DNA from: Nocardioides terrae
GTDB lineage: Bacteria; Actinomycetota; Actinomycetes; Propionibacteriales; Nocardioidaceae
Direction: 5' to 3'
Length of the DNA: 64,000 nucleotides
Assembly: GCF_900112345.1 (NCBI RefSeq)
Contig: NZ_FOLB01000004.1
Location: 186,001-250,000, forward strand
Shown here: piece by piece, positions 34,178-43,037 of the stretch
How the letters are laid out: every line of letters starts with the position of its first letter
Position numbering within the stretch: position 1 is the stretch's first letter
The notes under the pieces: generated by a model
What the model was told of the DNA's origin: nothing
Database searches by the model: none
Seen by the model: only the letters and a program-made list of their open reading frames with translations
Program-made: the position numbers and the translations under genes

Positions 34178-35230
34178 GTGCGCAAGCGCGCCCTCGCGAT
34201 CAGCATCATCACCACACTCGCGCTCACGTCCTGCTCGTTGGGCAGCGGGAGTGACGACGGCGCCGCCGGCGGCGGGTCGGACCGGGTCGTCCTGGTCACC
34301 CACGACTCGTTCAACCTGCCCAAGGAGCTCAAGACCGAGTTCGAGAAGGACTCCGGGTTCCGGCTCGTGGTCCGGCAGAGCGGCGACGCCGGCGCGCTGA
34401 CCAACAAGCTCGTCCTCACCAAGGACGACCCGACCGGCGACGTCGCGTTCGGCGTCGACAACACCTTCGCGTCGCGGGCGCTGAAGGCCGGGGTCTTCGC
34501 CGACAACACCCCCACCGGCGTGCCCGCCGGCGCCGAGGCGTTCGACCTGCCGGGTGACGGCGGCGCGAGGCTGACCCCCGTCGACGACGGCAACGTCTGT
34601 GTCAACGTCGACACCACCTGGTTCGCCGCGCACCACATGACGCCGCCGGCTACCCTCGACGACCTCACCCGGCCGGCGTACAAGGACCTCTTCGTCACCC
34701 CCGGCGCGACCACCTCCTCGCCGGGCCTCGCCTTCCTCCTGGCCACGATCGCGAAGTACGGCGACGGGTGGACGGACTACTGGACGAGGCTGCTCGCCAA
34801 CGGCGCCAAGGTCGTCGACGGCTGGGAGGACGCCTACACCGTCGACTTCACCCAGGGCGGCGGCAACGGCAGCCGTCCGATCGTGCTCTCCTACGACTCC
34901 TCGCCGGCGTTCACCGTCGCCGACGGCACGTCCACGACCAAGGCGCTGCTCGACACCTGCTTCACGCAGGTCGAGTACGCCGGGGTACTGGCCGGCGCGA
35001 AGAACGAGAAGGGCGCCCGGGCGCTGGTCGACTTCCTGCTCAGCAAGGACGTCCAGGCCGCGCTGCCCGACGCGATGTACGTCTTCCCCGTCGCGCAGGA
35101 CGCGCCCCTCCCCGCCGACTGGTCGAAGTTCGCCGTCCAGCCGACCAAGCCGTGGACCGTCTCGCCCGAGGACATCGACGCCCATCGCGACGAGTGGCTC
35201 CGGACCTGGAGCGACCTGGTCTCCCGGTGA
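34178..35230 (+). CDS. thiB: Thiamine-type ABC transporter substrate-binding lipoprotein
   Basis: A 350-residue lipoprotein: lipobox LTSC with Cys19 at the end of a short signal peptide, then a Gly/Ser/Asp linker and a ThiB-like binding domain (VLVTHDSFNLPKEL; DVAFGVDNTFASRAL). It captures thiamine or its phosphates outside the membrane. GTG start 34178 is set by the GAAGGGA site at the end of the TPP riboswitch. It overlaps the permease gene by four bases (GTGA). Confidence 0.92.
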   Translation: MRKRALAISIITTLALTSCSLGSGSDDGAAGGGSDRVVLVTHDSFNLPKELKTEFEKDSGFRLVVRQSGDAGALTNKLVLTKDDPTGDVAFGVDNTFASRALKAGVFADNTPTGVPAGAEAFDLPGDGGARLTPVDDGNVCVNVDTTWFAAHHMTPPATLDDLTRPAYKDLFVTPGATTSSPGLAFLLATIAKYGDGWTDYWTRLLANGAKVVDGWEDAYTVDFTQGGGNGSRPIVLSYDSSPAFTVADGTSTTKALLDTCFTQVEYAGVLAGAKNEKGARALVDFLLSKDVQAALPDAMYVFPVAQDAPLPADWSKFAVQPTKPWTVSPEDIDAHRDEWLRTWSDLVSR

Positions 35231-36843
35231 CCACCGCCAGGCCCGTCGGGAGACCGCTGGCCCTCCTCGCCCTCGGCGCCCTGCCGCTGGCGGTGATGGC
35301 GGTCTTCTTCGTGCTGCCCGTCTCCGGGATGGTCTCGCGCGGCTTCTCCGACGGTGCCGGGCCCGTCCTCGACGTCCTCGGCCGGCCGCGGGTGCACCGC
35401 GTCCTGTGGTTCACCGTGTGGTCGGCGGCCGCGGCGACGGCCGTCTCGGTGGCGCTCGGCCTGCCCGCGGCCTTCGCGCTGCACCTGCTGTCCTGGCCGG
35501 GGCGGCGGGTGGTCCGCGCCGCGCTGCTCGTCCCGTTCGTCCTACCGACGGTGGTCGTCGGGGTCGCCTTCCGGCAGCTGCTGGGGGAGTCCGGCCCGCT
35601 CGGCTTCCTCGGCCTGGACGGGACCGCTGCGGGCATCGTCGCGGGCCTGGCGTTCTTCAACGTCGCGGTGGTGATCCGCACCGTCGGCGCCGCCTGGGAG
35701 TCGCTCGACCCGCGGGCCGGCGAGGCGGCGGCCGCGCTCGGCGCCGCGCCGCTCACGGTCTTCCGCACCGTCACCCTGCCGGCCCTGCGGCCGGCGATCG
35801 TCAGCTCGGCCACCGTCGTCTTCCTCTTCTGTGCGACCGGCTTCGGGGTGGTGCTCACCATGGGCGGGCTGCGCTACTCGTCGGTGGAGACCGAGATCTA
35901 CCTGCTGACCACCAACCTCCTCGACCTCCAGGCCGCCGCCGCGCTCTCCATCCTCCAGCTGGTCGTCGTGACGGTCCTGCTGGCTCTGGCCGCCCGGGTC
36001 AGAGTCGCGACCGCCGTACGCCGCACCGTGTCGCGTCCGCGCCGGCCGCGCCGAGGCGATGCGCCGGTGCTGGCGGCGACCGGGCTGCTCCTCGCGATGG
36101 TGGCGGCCCCGATCGCCACGCTGGTCGTCGGCAGCCTCCGCCACGAGGGGCACTGGACGACCGCGAACTACCGCGCCCTCGGCACCCCCGGGACCGCCCT
36201 GCTGGTGCCGGTGACCGACGCGCTGGTGACCAGCCTGCGCACTGCCGTCGATGCCACCTGGATGTCGCTGCTGCTCGGTGGCCTGGTCTCGGTGGTCGTC
36301 ACCCGGCGCTCGCACGGCCGGGCCGAGCGGCGACTGCGCGCGACGTTCGACGGCCTCTTCATGCTCCCGCTCGGCGTCTCCGCCGTGACCCTCGGCTTCG
36401 GGTTCCTCATCACGCTCGGCTCCTTCCGCGACGACCCGCTGCTCGTCCCCATCGCGCAGGCGCTGGTGGCACTTCCGCTCGTCGTCCGCACGCTCGCGCC
36501 CGTCCTCGGCGGCGTCGACGACCGGCTCCGCCAGGCGGCCGCCTCCCTGGGCGCCGGACCGCTGCGCCAGTTCCTCACCGTCGACCTCCCGGTCGTCTGG
36601 AAGCCGCTCCTGGCGGCGGCCGGCTTCGCGTTCGCGGTCTCGCTCGGTGAGTTCGGCGCCACCAGCTTCCTCGCCCGCGACGAGCACCCGACCCTGCCGG
36701 TGGTGATCTTCCGGCTCATCGGCCACCCTGGCGCGATGAACTACGGCATGGCGCTCGCGGCCTCCGTCGTCCTCGCCGCCGCCACGACCGTCGTGATGCT
36801 GCTCGTCGAGCGGCTCCGCGTCCCCTCGATCGGCAGCTTCTGA
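35227..36843 (+). CDS. thiP: Thiamine ABC transporter permease, fused two-domain (ThiP type)
   Basis: A 538-residue protein with about twelve helices, a tandem duplication of the binding-protein-dependent permease domain. Each half has an ATPase-contact loop: RAGEAAAALGAAPLTVFRTV near residue 160 and DRLRQAAASLGAGPLRQFLT near residue 434. ThiP proteins have this fused form. GTG start overlaps thiB; the stop overlaps the ATPase gene (TGATG). Repression by TPP would act on the whole operon through coupled translation. Confidence 0.92.
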   Translation: MTTARPVGRPLALLALGALPLAVMAVFFVLPVSGMVSRGFSDGAGPVLDVLGRPRVHRVLWFTVWSAAAATAVSVALGLPAAFALHLLSWPGRRVVRAALLVPFVLPTVVVGVAFRQLLGESGPLGFLGLDGTAAGIVAGLAFFNVAVVIRTVGAAWESLDPRAGEAAAALGAAPLTVFRTVTLPALRPAIVSSATVVFLFCATGFGVVLTMGGLRYSSVETEIYLLTTNLLDLQAAAALSILQLVVVTVLLALAARVRVATAVRRTVSRPRRPRRGDAPVLAATGLLLAMVAAPIATLVVGSLRHEGHWTTANYRALGTPGTALLVPVTDALVTSLRTAVDATWMSLLLGGLVSVVVTRRSHGRAERRLRATFDGLFMLPLGVSAVTLGFGFLITLGSFRDDPLLVPIAQALVALPLVVRTLAPVLGGVDDRLRQAAASLGAGPLRQFLTVDLPVVWKPLLAAAGFAFAVSLGEFGATSFLARDEHPTLPVVIFRLIGHPGAMNYGMALAASVVLAAATTVVMLLVERLRVPSIGSF

Positions 36844-37832
36844 TGCTCTCCCTCTCCCACGTCTCCGTCTCCTACGACGGGCACGAGGCCGTCCGCGACG
36901 TGACGCTCGACCTCGCCGACGGCCACGTCCTCGCGGTCCTCGGGCCGTCCGGATCGGGGAAGTCCACGCTGCTCCGGGCGATCGCCGGCCTGGAGCCGGC
37001 CCGCGGCACGATCACGTGGGACGGGCGGTCGCTGGCCGGCGTACCCACCCACAAGCGCGGGTTCGCGCTGATGTTCCAGGACGGCCAGCTCTTCGAGCAC
37101 CTCTCGGTCGGGCGCAACGTGGGCTACTCGCTCCGGCTGCGCCGGGCGCCCGGGCGTGCGGCGCGGGTCGCCGAGCTGCTCGACCTGGTCGGCCTGGCCG
37201 GGTACGCCGACCGGATGCCCGCCACCTTGTCCGGCGGTGAGCGGCAGCGGGTCGCGCTGGCCCGCGCGCTGGCCGTCGAGCCGCGCCTCCTGTTGCTCGA
37301 CGAGCCGCTCTCCGCGCTCGACGCCGGGCTGCGCGAGCGGCTCGCGGGCGACCTGCGCCGCATCCTGCAGGCGGCCGGCACCACCGCCCTGCTCGTGACC
37401 CACGACCAGGAGGAGGCCTTCGCCGTGGCCGACCGGCTCGCCGTGATGCGCGACGGGCGGCTGGTCCAGGAGGGGGATGCGGCGCAGGTCTGGGCCGCCC
37501 CGGTCGACGCCGACACCGCGCTCTTCCTCGGCTACGCGCACGTCCTCGAGGGTGCGGCCGCACGCAGGCTGCTCGACGGGACGACCCTGGACCAGCGGGA
37601 CGAGCCGCGGGTCGCCGTACGCCGGTCCGCGCTCGTCCTCGACGACGCCGGCCCGATCCGGGCCACCGTCGCGTGGGCCCGGGCGACCCCCGACGTGGTG
37701 CGACTCGTGGTCGTCGCCGACGGCATCGGGGAGCTCGACGCGGTCGCTCCGCTCGACCGCCATCCCGGTCCCGGCGAGCCCGTCCGACTGCGCCTGGATG
37801 CCACCAGGCTCGCCGTGATGCCGGGGCAATAG
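36843..37832 (+). CDS. thiQ: Thiamine ABC transporter ATP-binding protein
   Basis: A 329-residue ABC ATPase: Walker A GPSGSGKSTL (about residues 35-44), Q-loop MFQDGQLF, signature LSGGERQRVALARAL, Walker B LLLLDEPLSALD and switch His in THDQEEAF. The extra C-terminal 100 residues after the nucleotide-binding domain resemble the TOBE-like regulatory extension of Pot/Fut-type ATPases, longer than enterobacterial ThiQ (about 230). The riboswitch and neighbours fix the thiamine role. Its stop codon lies within the -10 candidate of the next gene. Confidence 0.9.
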   Translation: MLSLSHVSVSYDGHEAVRDVTLDLADGHVLAVLGPSGSGKSTLLRAIAGLEPARGTITWDGRSLAGVPTHKRGFALMFQDGQLFEHLSVGRNVGYSLRLRRAPGRAARVAELLDLVGLAGYADRMPATLSGGERQRVALARALAVEPRLLLLDEPLSALDAGLRERLAGDLRRILQAAGTTALLVTHDQEEAFAVADRLAVMRDGRLVQEGDAAQVWAAPVDADTALFLGYAHVLEGAAARRLLDGTTLDQRDEPRVAVRRSALVLDDAGPIRATVAWARATPDVVRLVVVADGIGELDAVAPLDRHPGPGEPVRLRLDATRLAVMPGQ

Positions 37833-37841
37833 ACTGCGCCT

Positions 37842-38891
37842 ATGTATCGCCGCGCCCAGATCGCCCTGGTGGCCAACGCGGTGCTCATCGGGGTCGCCGC
37901 GATCGTCGTCTCGATGGTCGCCGACAAGCCCCTCATCGACCCCGACGGCAGCTTCCTCGGGCCGACCTGGATGCGCCTCCCGCTGCTGCTGATGGCGGCG
38001 CTCGCCTTCGACCTCGTGCCGCGGACGCTGTGGGACTCGAGGTTCAAGCCGACGCTGTGGCGGTCGATCGCGCTGAGGCGGCTGCGCACCCACTGGAACC
38101 AGGAGCGGCTGATGCTCGTCGCCCTGGGCGTCATCGGGTTCTACATCGTCTACGTGAGCTACCGGAACCTGAAGTCCGCGCTGCCGGCCCTCACCGACGC
38201 GCAGTTCGACCACGAGCTGCACCTCATCGACAAGGCGCTGTTCTTCGGCCACGAGCCGGGGGTGGTGCTCCAGGCGGCGATCGGCACGCACGTCGCGGCG
38301 TGGTTCCTCTCCTATGTCTATCTGTGGTTCCTGCCGCTGGTGCCGATCGCGGTCACCTGCTGGCTGGTCTGGTCGCGCAACCTCAGCTTCGGCTACTGGT
38401 TCGTCTGCGCCCAGGCGATCGCCTGGACGCTCGGCACGGTCTCCTACTACGCGCTGCCGACCGTCGGGCCGGGCATCCAGTACCCGCACGTCTACCAGCC
38501 GCTGACCCACACACCGACGTCCGACCTGATGAACGCGCTGGTCAACGCGCGCTACAACGCGCTGTGGGACACCCAGGCCCGGGCGGCCCAGACGGTGGCC
38601 GGCTTCGCGTCGCTCCACGTCGCGATCACCCTGCTGACCGCGCTCATGGTGCAGTACACCGTCGGCATCAAGTGGCTGCGGATCCTCTTCTGGGTCAACT
38701 TCTGCTGCACCGCGGTCGCGACCCTCTACTTCGGCTGGCACTACGTCTCCGACGACGTCGCCGGCGTGATGATCGCGCTGACGGCCTTCTACCTGGGCGG
38801 CGTCGCGAGCAAGCAGCAGTTCCGGCGCAGGGGGTTCGCCCGACGGGAAGCACTCGAAGCGGAACCATCGGCCCGAATAACAGCCGTGTAG
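37842..38891 (+). CDS. PAP2-like membrane phosphatase/phosphotransferase
   Basis: A 349-residue polytopic membrane protein with about six hydrophobic segments. The PAP2-type motifs are GFASLHVAIT (about residues 254-263) and FGWHYVSDDVAGV (about 298-310), supplying the active-site histidines and the terminal Asp. Such proteins dephosphorylate or transfer lipid phosphate head groups; this shape recalls actinobacterial inositol-phosphotransferase-like members. TAGACT at 37830-37835, overlapping the thiQ stop, is six bases before the ATG, suggesting an independent leaderless promoter. Substrate unknown. Confidence 0.82.
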   Translation: MYRRAQIALVANAVLIGVAAIVVSMVADKPLIDPDGSFLGPTWMRLPLLLMAALAFDLVPRTLWDSRFKPTLWRSIALRRLRTHWNQERLMLVALGVIGFYIVYVSYRNLKSALPALTDAQFDHELHLIDKALFFGHEPGVVLQAAIGTHVAAWFLSYVYLWFLPLVPIAVTCWLVWSRNLSFGYWFVCAQAIAWTLGTVSYYALPTVGPGIQYPHVYQPLTHTPTSDLMNALVNARYNALWDTQARAAQTVAGFASLHVAITLLTALMVQYTVGIKWLRILFWVNFCCTAVATLYFGWHYVSDDVAGVMIALTAFYLGGVASKQQFRRRGFARREALEAEPSARITAV

Positions 38892-38966
38892 TTAGTCAAG
38901 CCGACACGCCGTCAGATTCTGTTATTTTTGGGATTTCTGTTCCTTCTGTGACTTCTGCGCATTAAC

Positions 38967-40283
38967 GTGGCGCGAGTGTCTCGGCTAGGAACGCTTCTGT
39001 CCGCCACGGTGCTCGGCCTCTCCGGCACCGTCGTCCCGGCCTCAGCCGACCCCACGCCACCGGTCGCGCCGCCCTCGGCGCCGAGCCAGCAGGAGGTCCG
39101 CGACGCGCAGGAGCGGGCCGCGTCGGCCGCCAACGACGTGGCCGGCATCAGGGCCGCGCTGAGCGCCGCCAACGAGCGGCTGCGGCGCAGCGCGATCGCC
39201 GCCGAGCACGCCGAGGAGGCCTACAACGGAGCCCGCTACCGCGCCCAGCAGGCCGCCCGGGCCGCCCGGCGCGCCGTCGAGCGTGCGCACGTCGCAGGCA
39301 CCGACCTCGAGCAGCAGCGGTCGGCGTACGCCGAGACGCTGCTCGCCGACTCCGAGCTGGCCCCACAGCTGACGGCCATGGCGGCGCTGGCCGACTCCGA
39401 CGGCATCGACACGCTGCTGCAGCGGGCGTCGACGATCGGCAACGCCCGGACGGCGCTCGACCTGCAGTACCAGCGCTTCCTCGCCGCCTCGGCCCTTGCC
39501 AAGGCCGCATCGACGCAGGCTCGGACGGCCGACCGGGACGCGCAGGACGCCAAGGGCGACGCGGCCGACGCGCGGGCCGCCGCCCAGCGCAGCGCCGACG
39601 CCGCCGCCGCGGAGGCGGCGAGCATCGCGGCCGAGAAGACCAGGCTGGTGCGCCGGCTGGCCAGGCTTCAGCACGTCAGCGTCGCGACCGCCGGCGCGCG
39701 GCAGGCCGCACTCGAGCAGGCGGCGCAGGCCGCCGCCGCTGCAGCGGCCGTCGCACCCGACCCCGCCCCTGTCGCGCCGGATCCGGCGCCCGCCGCGGAC
39801 CCTGCGCCGAGCTCTGCTCCGGCCACGCACGCTCCTGCTCCCGACCCGGCGCCGGACTCGGCCCCTGAGACCACGCCCGCTCCGGACCCCGCCCCGCAGT
39901 CCGACCCGCCCGCGCCGTCGGGGGGTGCCCCGGCCGCGATCGCCTTCGCGAGGGCGCAGCTGGGCGAGCCCTACGTCTGGGGCGCGGCGGGCCCCGACCG
40001 CTGGGACTGCTCGGGCCTGACGATGAAGGCGTGGGCGGCCGGCGGCCGGTCCCTGCCGCACTACTCGGTCGCGCAGTACGAGCAGTCGACCCCGATCAAG
40101 GCGAGCCAGCTCCAGCCCGGTGACCTGGTGTTCTGGGGCGACAACGCCAGGCCGAGCTCGATCTTCCACGTCGCGCTCTACCTCGGCAACGGCCGCATCC
40201 TGCACGCCCCGCGCACCGGCCAGCCGGTCCAGGAGGCGTCGATGTACTACTGGACGCCGCCCACCTTCTACGCCCGCCCCTGA
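38967..40283 (+). CDS. Secreted NlpC/P60 peptidoglycan endopeptidase
   Basis: A 438-residue RipA-like cell-wall hydrolase. Signal peptide at residues 1-27 (LGTLLSATVLGLSGTVVPASA). A long Ala-rich coiled coil runs from about 30 to 260, then a Pro/Ala/Asp-rich linker (about 262-320), then the NlpC/P60 domain with catalytic Cys348 (RWDCSGL) and His401 (IFHVALYLG). It should cleave stem peptides of peptidoglycan, for example during cell separation. GTG 38967 gives a full signal peptide; no ribosome site is visible, and GTG 38976 is possible. The 75-bp upstream gap is unusually AT-rich with repeated TTCTGT. Confidence 0.92.
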   Translation: MARVSRLGTLLSATVLGLSGTVVPASADPTPPVAPPSAPSQQEVRDAQERAASAANDVAGIRAALSAANERLRRSAIAAEHAEEAYNGARYRAQQAARAARRAVERAHVAGTDLEQQRSAYAETLLADSELAPQLTAMAALADSDGIDTLLQRASTIGNARTALDLQYQRFLAASALAKAASTQARTADRDAQDAKGDAADARAAAQRSADAAAAEAASIAAEKTRLVRRLARLQHVSVATAGARQAALEQAAQAAAAAAAVAPDPAPVAPDPAPAADPAPSSAPATHAPAPDPAPDSAPETTPAPDPAPQSDPPAPSGGAPAAIAFARAQLGEPYVWGAAGPDRWDCSGLTMKAWAAGGRSLPHYSVAQYEQSTPIKASQLQPGDLVFWGDNARPSSIFHVALYLGNGRILHAPRTGQPVQEASMYYWTPPTFYARP

Positions 40284-40293
40284 TCCCCCCCGC

Positions 40294-40311
40294 GTCGGCA
40301 GAAGCTCGCGC
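40294..40311. repeat. Copy 1 of an intergenic dispersed repeat
   Basis: GTCGGCAGAAGCTCGCGC lies in the 63-bp gap after the NlpC/P60 gene. Its reverse complement occurs, with one mismatch, at 55998-56015 in another intergenic gap. Confidence 0.5.
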
Positions 40312-40346
40312 GTTCAGGAGGGGTCGGCTCTGGCTACTGTGGCGCC

Positions 40347-42371
40347 ATGGCGGCGACTGACACCACCCTGACCGAGCCGGCGCCGGAGGGCGCCACCGAC
40401 GCCGATCTCACCGCGGGCATGCGGGCGCTCCTCGACGGCTCCCACGCCGGCGTGCGACGGCTGGTGGTGGACGGGCTCACGCCCCACGCCTCGATCCTCG
40501 AGGACGCCGAGACGATGCCCTACGCCGACTTCCGCGAGCGGGTGCGCGACCTGGTGGTCGAGCTCTCGGAATCGGGGCTGACGGGTCTGGGGTTCCCGGA
40601 GGAGTACGGCGGCGGGGGCGACATCGGCGCCAGCGTCGCGGCCTTCGAGGCACTCGCGCACGGCGACCTGTCGGTGCTGGTCAAGGTCGGCGTGCAGTTC
40701 GGGCTCTTCGGCGGCGCCATCCTCCAGCTCGGCACGAAGCGGCACTACGACGCCTACCTCGCCGACACGGTCGCCGCCCGCACCATGGGGTGCTTCGCAA
40801 TGACCGAGCACCGACACGGCTCCAACGTCGCAGCGCTCGAGACGGTCGCCAGCTACGACCCCGCGACGCAGCAGTTCGTCATCACGACCACCCGTGAGGA
40901 CGCCTACAAGGACTACATCGGCGGCGCCGCGAAGCACGCCGAGCTCGCGGTGGTGTTCGCCCAGCTCGAGGTGCCCGGCGAGGACGGTCCCGAGAGCCAC
41001 GGCGTGCACGCGTTCGTCGCTCGCATCCGCGAGGGCGGAGAGCCCGTGGCCGGCGTACGCGTCGGGGACGACGGGCCGAAGATGGGCCTCAACGGCGTCG
41101 ACAACGGCAAGCTGTGGTTCGACGGCCTGCGGGTGCCGCGCGAGGCGCTGCTCAACCGGTTCGCCGACGTCTCGCCCGAGGGCGTCTACTCCAGCGCGAT
41201 CGAGAGCAAGAGCCGCCGCTTCTTCACGATGCTCGGCACCCTCGTGCAGGGCCGGGTCTCCGTCGGCGGCGCCGCCATCACCGCGTCGAAGGTCGCCCTC
41301 GCGATCGCGGTGACGTACGCCGGCCGTCGCCGTCAGTTCGAGGCGACCGACCCTGACACCGAGGAGCGGCTGCTCGACTACGGCCTGCACCAGCGACGAC
41401 TGCTGCCCCTGCTCGCCCGCACCTACGCGCTCCACTTCGCGCAGGAGGTGCTCCGCGACACCCTGCACGCGGTCTTCTCCGGCGAGGTCGACGACGACGA
41501 CGTCCGTCGCACGCTCGAGTCGCGTGCAGCCGGGACCAAGGCGCTCGCCACCTGGCACGCCACCCGCACCGTCCAGGAGTGCCGCGAGGCCTGCGGGGGA
41601 GCGGGCTACCTCTCCGCCAACCGGTTCGCCGCGCTCAAGGCCGACACCGACGTCTTCACGACCTTCGAGGGCGACAACCACGTCCTGCTGCAGCTGGTCG
41701 CCAAGGGGCTGCTCACCGACTACGCCGGCGAGTTCGAGGAGATGAACCAGCTCGACATGGTCCGCTTCGTCGCGGGCCTCGCCGTCGACACGGTCCTGGA
41801 GCGCACCGCGGTCCACAAGCTGCTCGAGCGGGTCCGCGACCTGTTGCCCGGCGGCGCCTCGGACGGGGACGAGGCCTTCGGTGATCGAGCAGCGAGCGCC
41901 GGCGAGCGTATCGAGATCCGCGACCCCGACTACCACCTGGCCCTGCTGTCCTTCCGCGAGGAGCACATCCTCGGCAGCGTCGCCCGGCGGCTGAAGGCGG
42001 GGATCGACCGTGGGGGCGACCCCGGCGCCGTCTTCTCCTCCGTCCAGGACCACGTGATCGCCGCCGCCCGGGCGCACGTCGAGCGGCTCGTGCTCGAGGC
42101 GTTCGCGGCCAAGGTCGAGGCCACGCCGGAGGGGCCGGTGCGCAACGCGTTGGTCCTCCTGCGTGACCTGCACGCGCTCTGGGTGATCGAGTCCGACCGG
42201 GCCTGGTTCATGGAGCACGGCCGGCTCTCCTCGGCACGGTCAAAGGCGATCACCGCGCACGTCAACGCGCTGTGCCGCGAGACGCGGCCGCTGGCCCAGG
42301 AGCTCGTCGACGCCTTCGGCATCCCGCGCGAGCTGCTCCGCGCAGAGGACCTGATCGGACAGGGGCATTGA
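40347..42371 (+). CDS. Large acyl-CoA dehydrogenase / acyl-CoA oxidase-like protein
   Basis: A 674-residue flavoprotein, well above the usual 380-400 of acyl-CoA dehydrogenases. N-terminal and middle domains are recognisable (GLTGLGFPEEYGG; CFAMTEHRHGSNVAAL). The catalytic base is Glu441 in TFEGDNHVLLQ, the position used by acyl-CoA oxidases and ACAD-type enzymes. A C-terminal helical extension of about 200 residues matches the acyl-CoA oxidase layout. It starts beta-oxidation of an unidentified acyl-CoA; whether O2 or ETF accepts the electrons is unclear. TACTGT at 40335-40340 lies six bases before the ATG (leaderless promoter). Confidence 0.88.
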   Translation: MAATDTTLTEPAPEGATDADLTAGMRALLDGSHAGVRRLVVDGLTPHASILEDAETMPYADFRERVRDLVVELSESGLTGLGFPEEYGGGGDIGASVAAFEALAHGDLSVLVKVGVQFGLFGGAILQLGTKRHYDAYLADTVAARTMGCFAMTEHRHGSNVAALETVASYDPATQQFVITTTREDAYKDYIGGAAKHAELAVVFAQLEVPGEDGPESHGVHAFVARIREGGEPVAGVRVGDDGPKMGLNGVDNGKLWFDGLRVPREALLNRFADVSPEGVYSSAIESKSRRFFTMLGTLVQGRVSVGGAAITASKVALAIAVTYAGRRRQFEATDPDTEERLLDYGLHQRRLLPLLARTYALHFAQEVLRDTLHAVFSGEVDDDDVRRTLESRAAGTKALATWHATRTVQECREACGGAGYLSANRFAALKADTDVFTTFEGDNHVLLQLVAKGLLTDYAGEFEEMNQLDMVRFVAGLAVDTVLERTAVHKLLERVRDLLPGGASDGDEAFGDRAASAGERIEIRDPDYHLALLSFREEHILGSVARRLKAGIDRGGDPGAVFSSVQDHVIAAARAHVERLVLEAFAAKVEATPEGPVRNALVLLRDLHALWVIESDRAWFMEHGRLSSARSKAITAHVNALCRETRPLAQELVDAFGIPRELLRAEDLIGQGH

Positions 42372-42375
42372 CCCG

Positions 42376-42948
42376 ATGCCGGCTGGTCGGGTGAGCGAGC
42401 TCCGCGACCGCTTCCCGACCGGGCCCGAGCATGGTCGGGCGCTGCTCCTGCCGGGCCGCGCGTTCGGCCCGTCGAAGCCGCTGCTCGGTGCGGTCGAGGA
42501 CGTGCTGCTCGCGCGCGGCTGGGCCGTGCGGCAGGTGCGCTGGGAGGTCCCCGACGGGCTCGACGGGCTTCGGGCCACAGCCTGGGTCACCGAGCAGACG
42601 AGGATGGCGGCCACCGGCTGGAGCGACCGGCCGCTGCTCGTGGGGAAGTCCCTCGGCACCCGCGCCGCCTCGTTCGCCCGGAAGGAACGGCTCGACGCGA
42701 TCTGGCTGACGCCGCTGCTTCGGGACAGGCGGGTCGTGCGCGCGATCCGGCGCAGCCGGGCGCGACAGCTGCTCGTCGGCGGCACCGCCGACGGGCTCGC
42801 CTGGGACGGCGCCGTCGCGCGTTCGCTCGGTGCCGAGGTCCTGGAGCTGCCCGACGCCGACCACGGGCTGGCCGTCAGGGGCGATCGGCAGCGCACGTCG
42901 GCGTACCGCGACAGGCTTCGCGAGGCCGTCGACGCCTGGCTGGTCTGA
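42376..42948 (+). CDS. Small alpha/beta-hydrolase-like protein
   Basis: A 190-residue protein with a short alpha/beta-hydrolase core: nucleophile-elbow-like GKSLGTRAASFA (about residues 93-104) with Ser95, an acid segment LLVGGTADGLAW and a possible His in LPDADHGLAV. It lies 4 bp after the acyl-CoA dehydrogenase and is probably co-transcribed. It could be a dienelactone-hydrolase-like or thioesterase-like enzyme, but no specific activity can be assigned. A strong hairpin follows. Confidence 0.7.
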   Translation: MPAGRVSELRDRFPTGPEHGRALLLPGRAFGPSKPLLGAVEDVLLARGWAVRQVRWEVPDGLDGLRATAWVTEQTRMAATGWSDRPLLVGKSLGTRAASFARKERLDAIWLTPLLRDRRVVRAIRRSRARQLLVGGTADGLAWDGAVARSLGAEVLELPDADHGLAVRGDRQRTSAYRDRLREAVDAWLV

Positions 42949-42956
42949 GAAGAGCA

Positions 42957-42988
42957 GAGCGCCGCGGTCCGACCGGACCGCGGCGCTC
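42957..42988. terminator. Strong terminator hairpin before ppa
   Basis: GAGCGCCGCGGTCC (42957-42970) and GGACCGCGGCGCTC (42975-42988) form a perfect 14-bp stem with a GACC loop, nine bases after the hydrolase stop and between convergent genes. Confidence 0.85.
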
Positions 42989-42996
42989 GATGCAGT

Positions 42997-43036
42997 GCTG
43001 GGCAGAGCTGGGCAGAGCTGGGCAGAGCTGGGAAGG
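42997..43036. repeat. 10-bp tandem repeat (GCTGGGCAGA)n
   Basis: Three exact copies of GCTGGGCAGA (42997, 43007, 43017) and a degenerate fourth fill the space between the hairpin and the ppa stop codon. The 10-bp period makes it a likely slippage site. Confidence 0.85.
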
Positions 43037-43037
43037 G

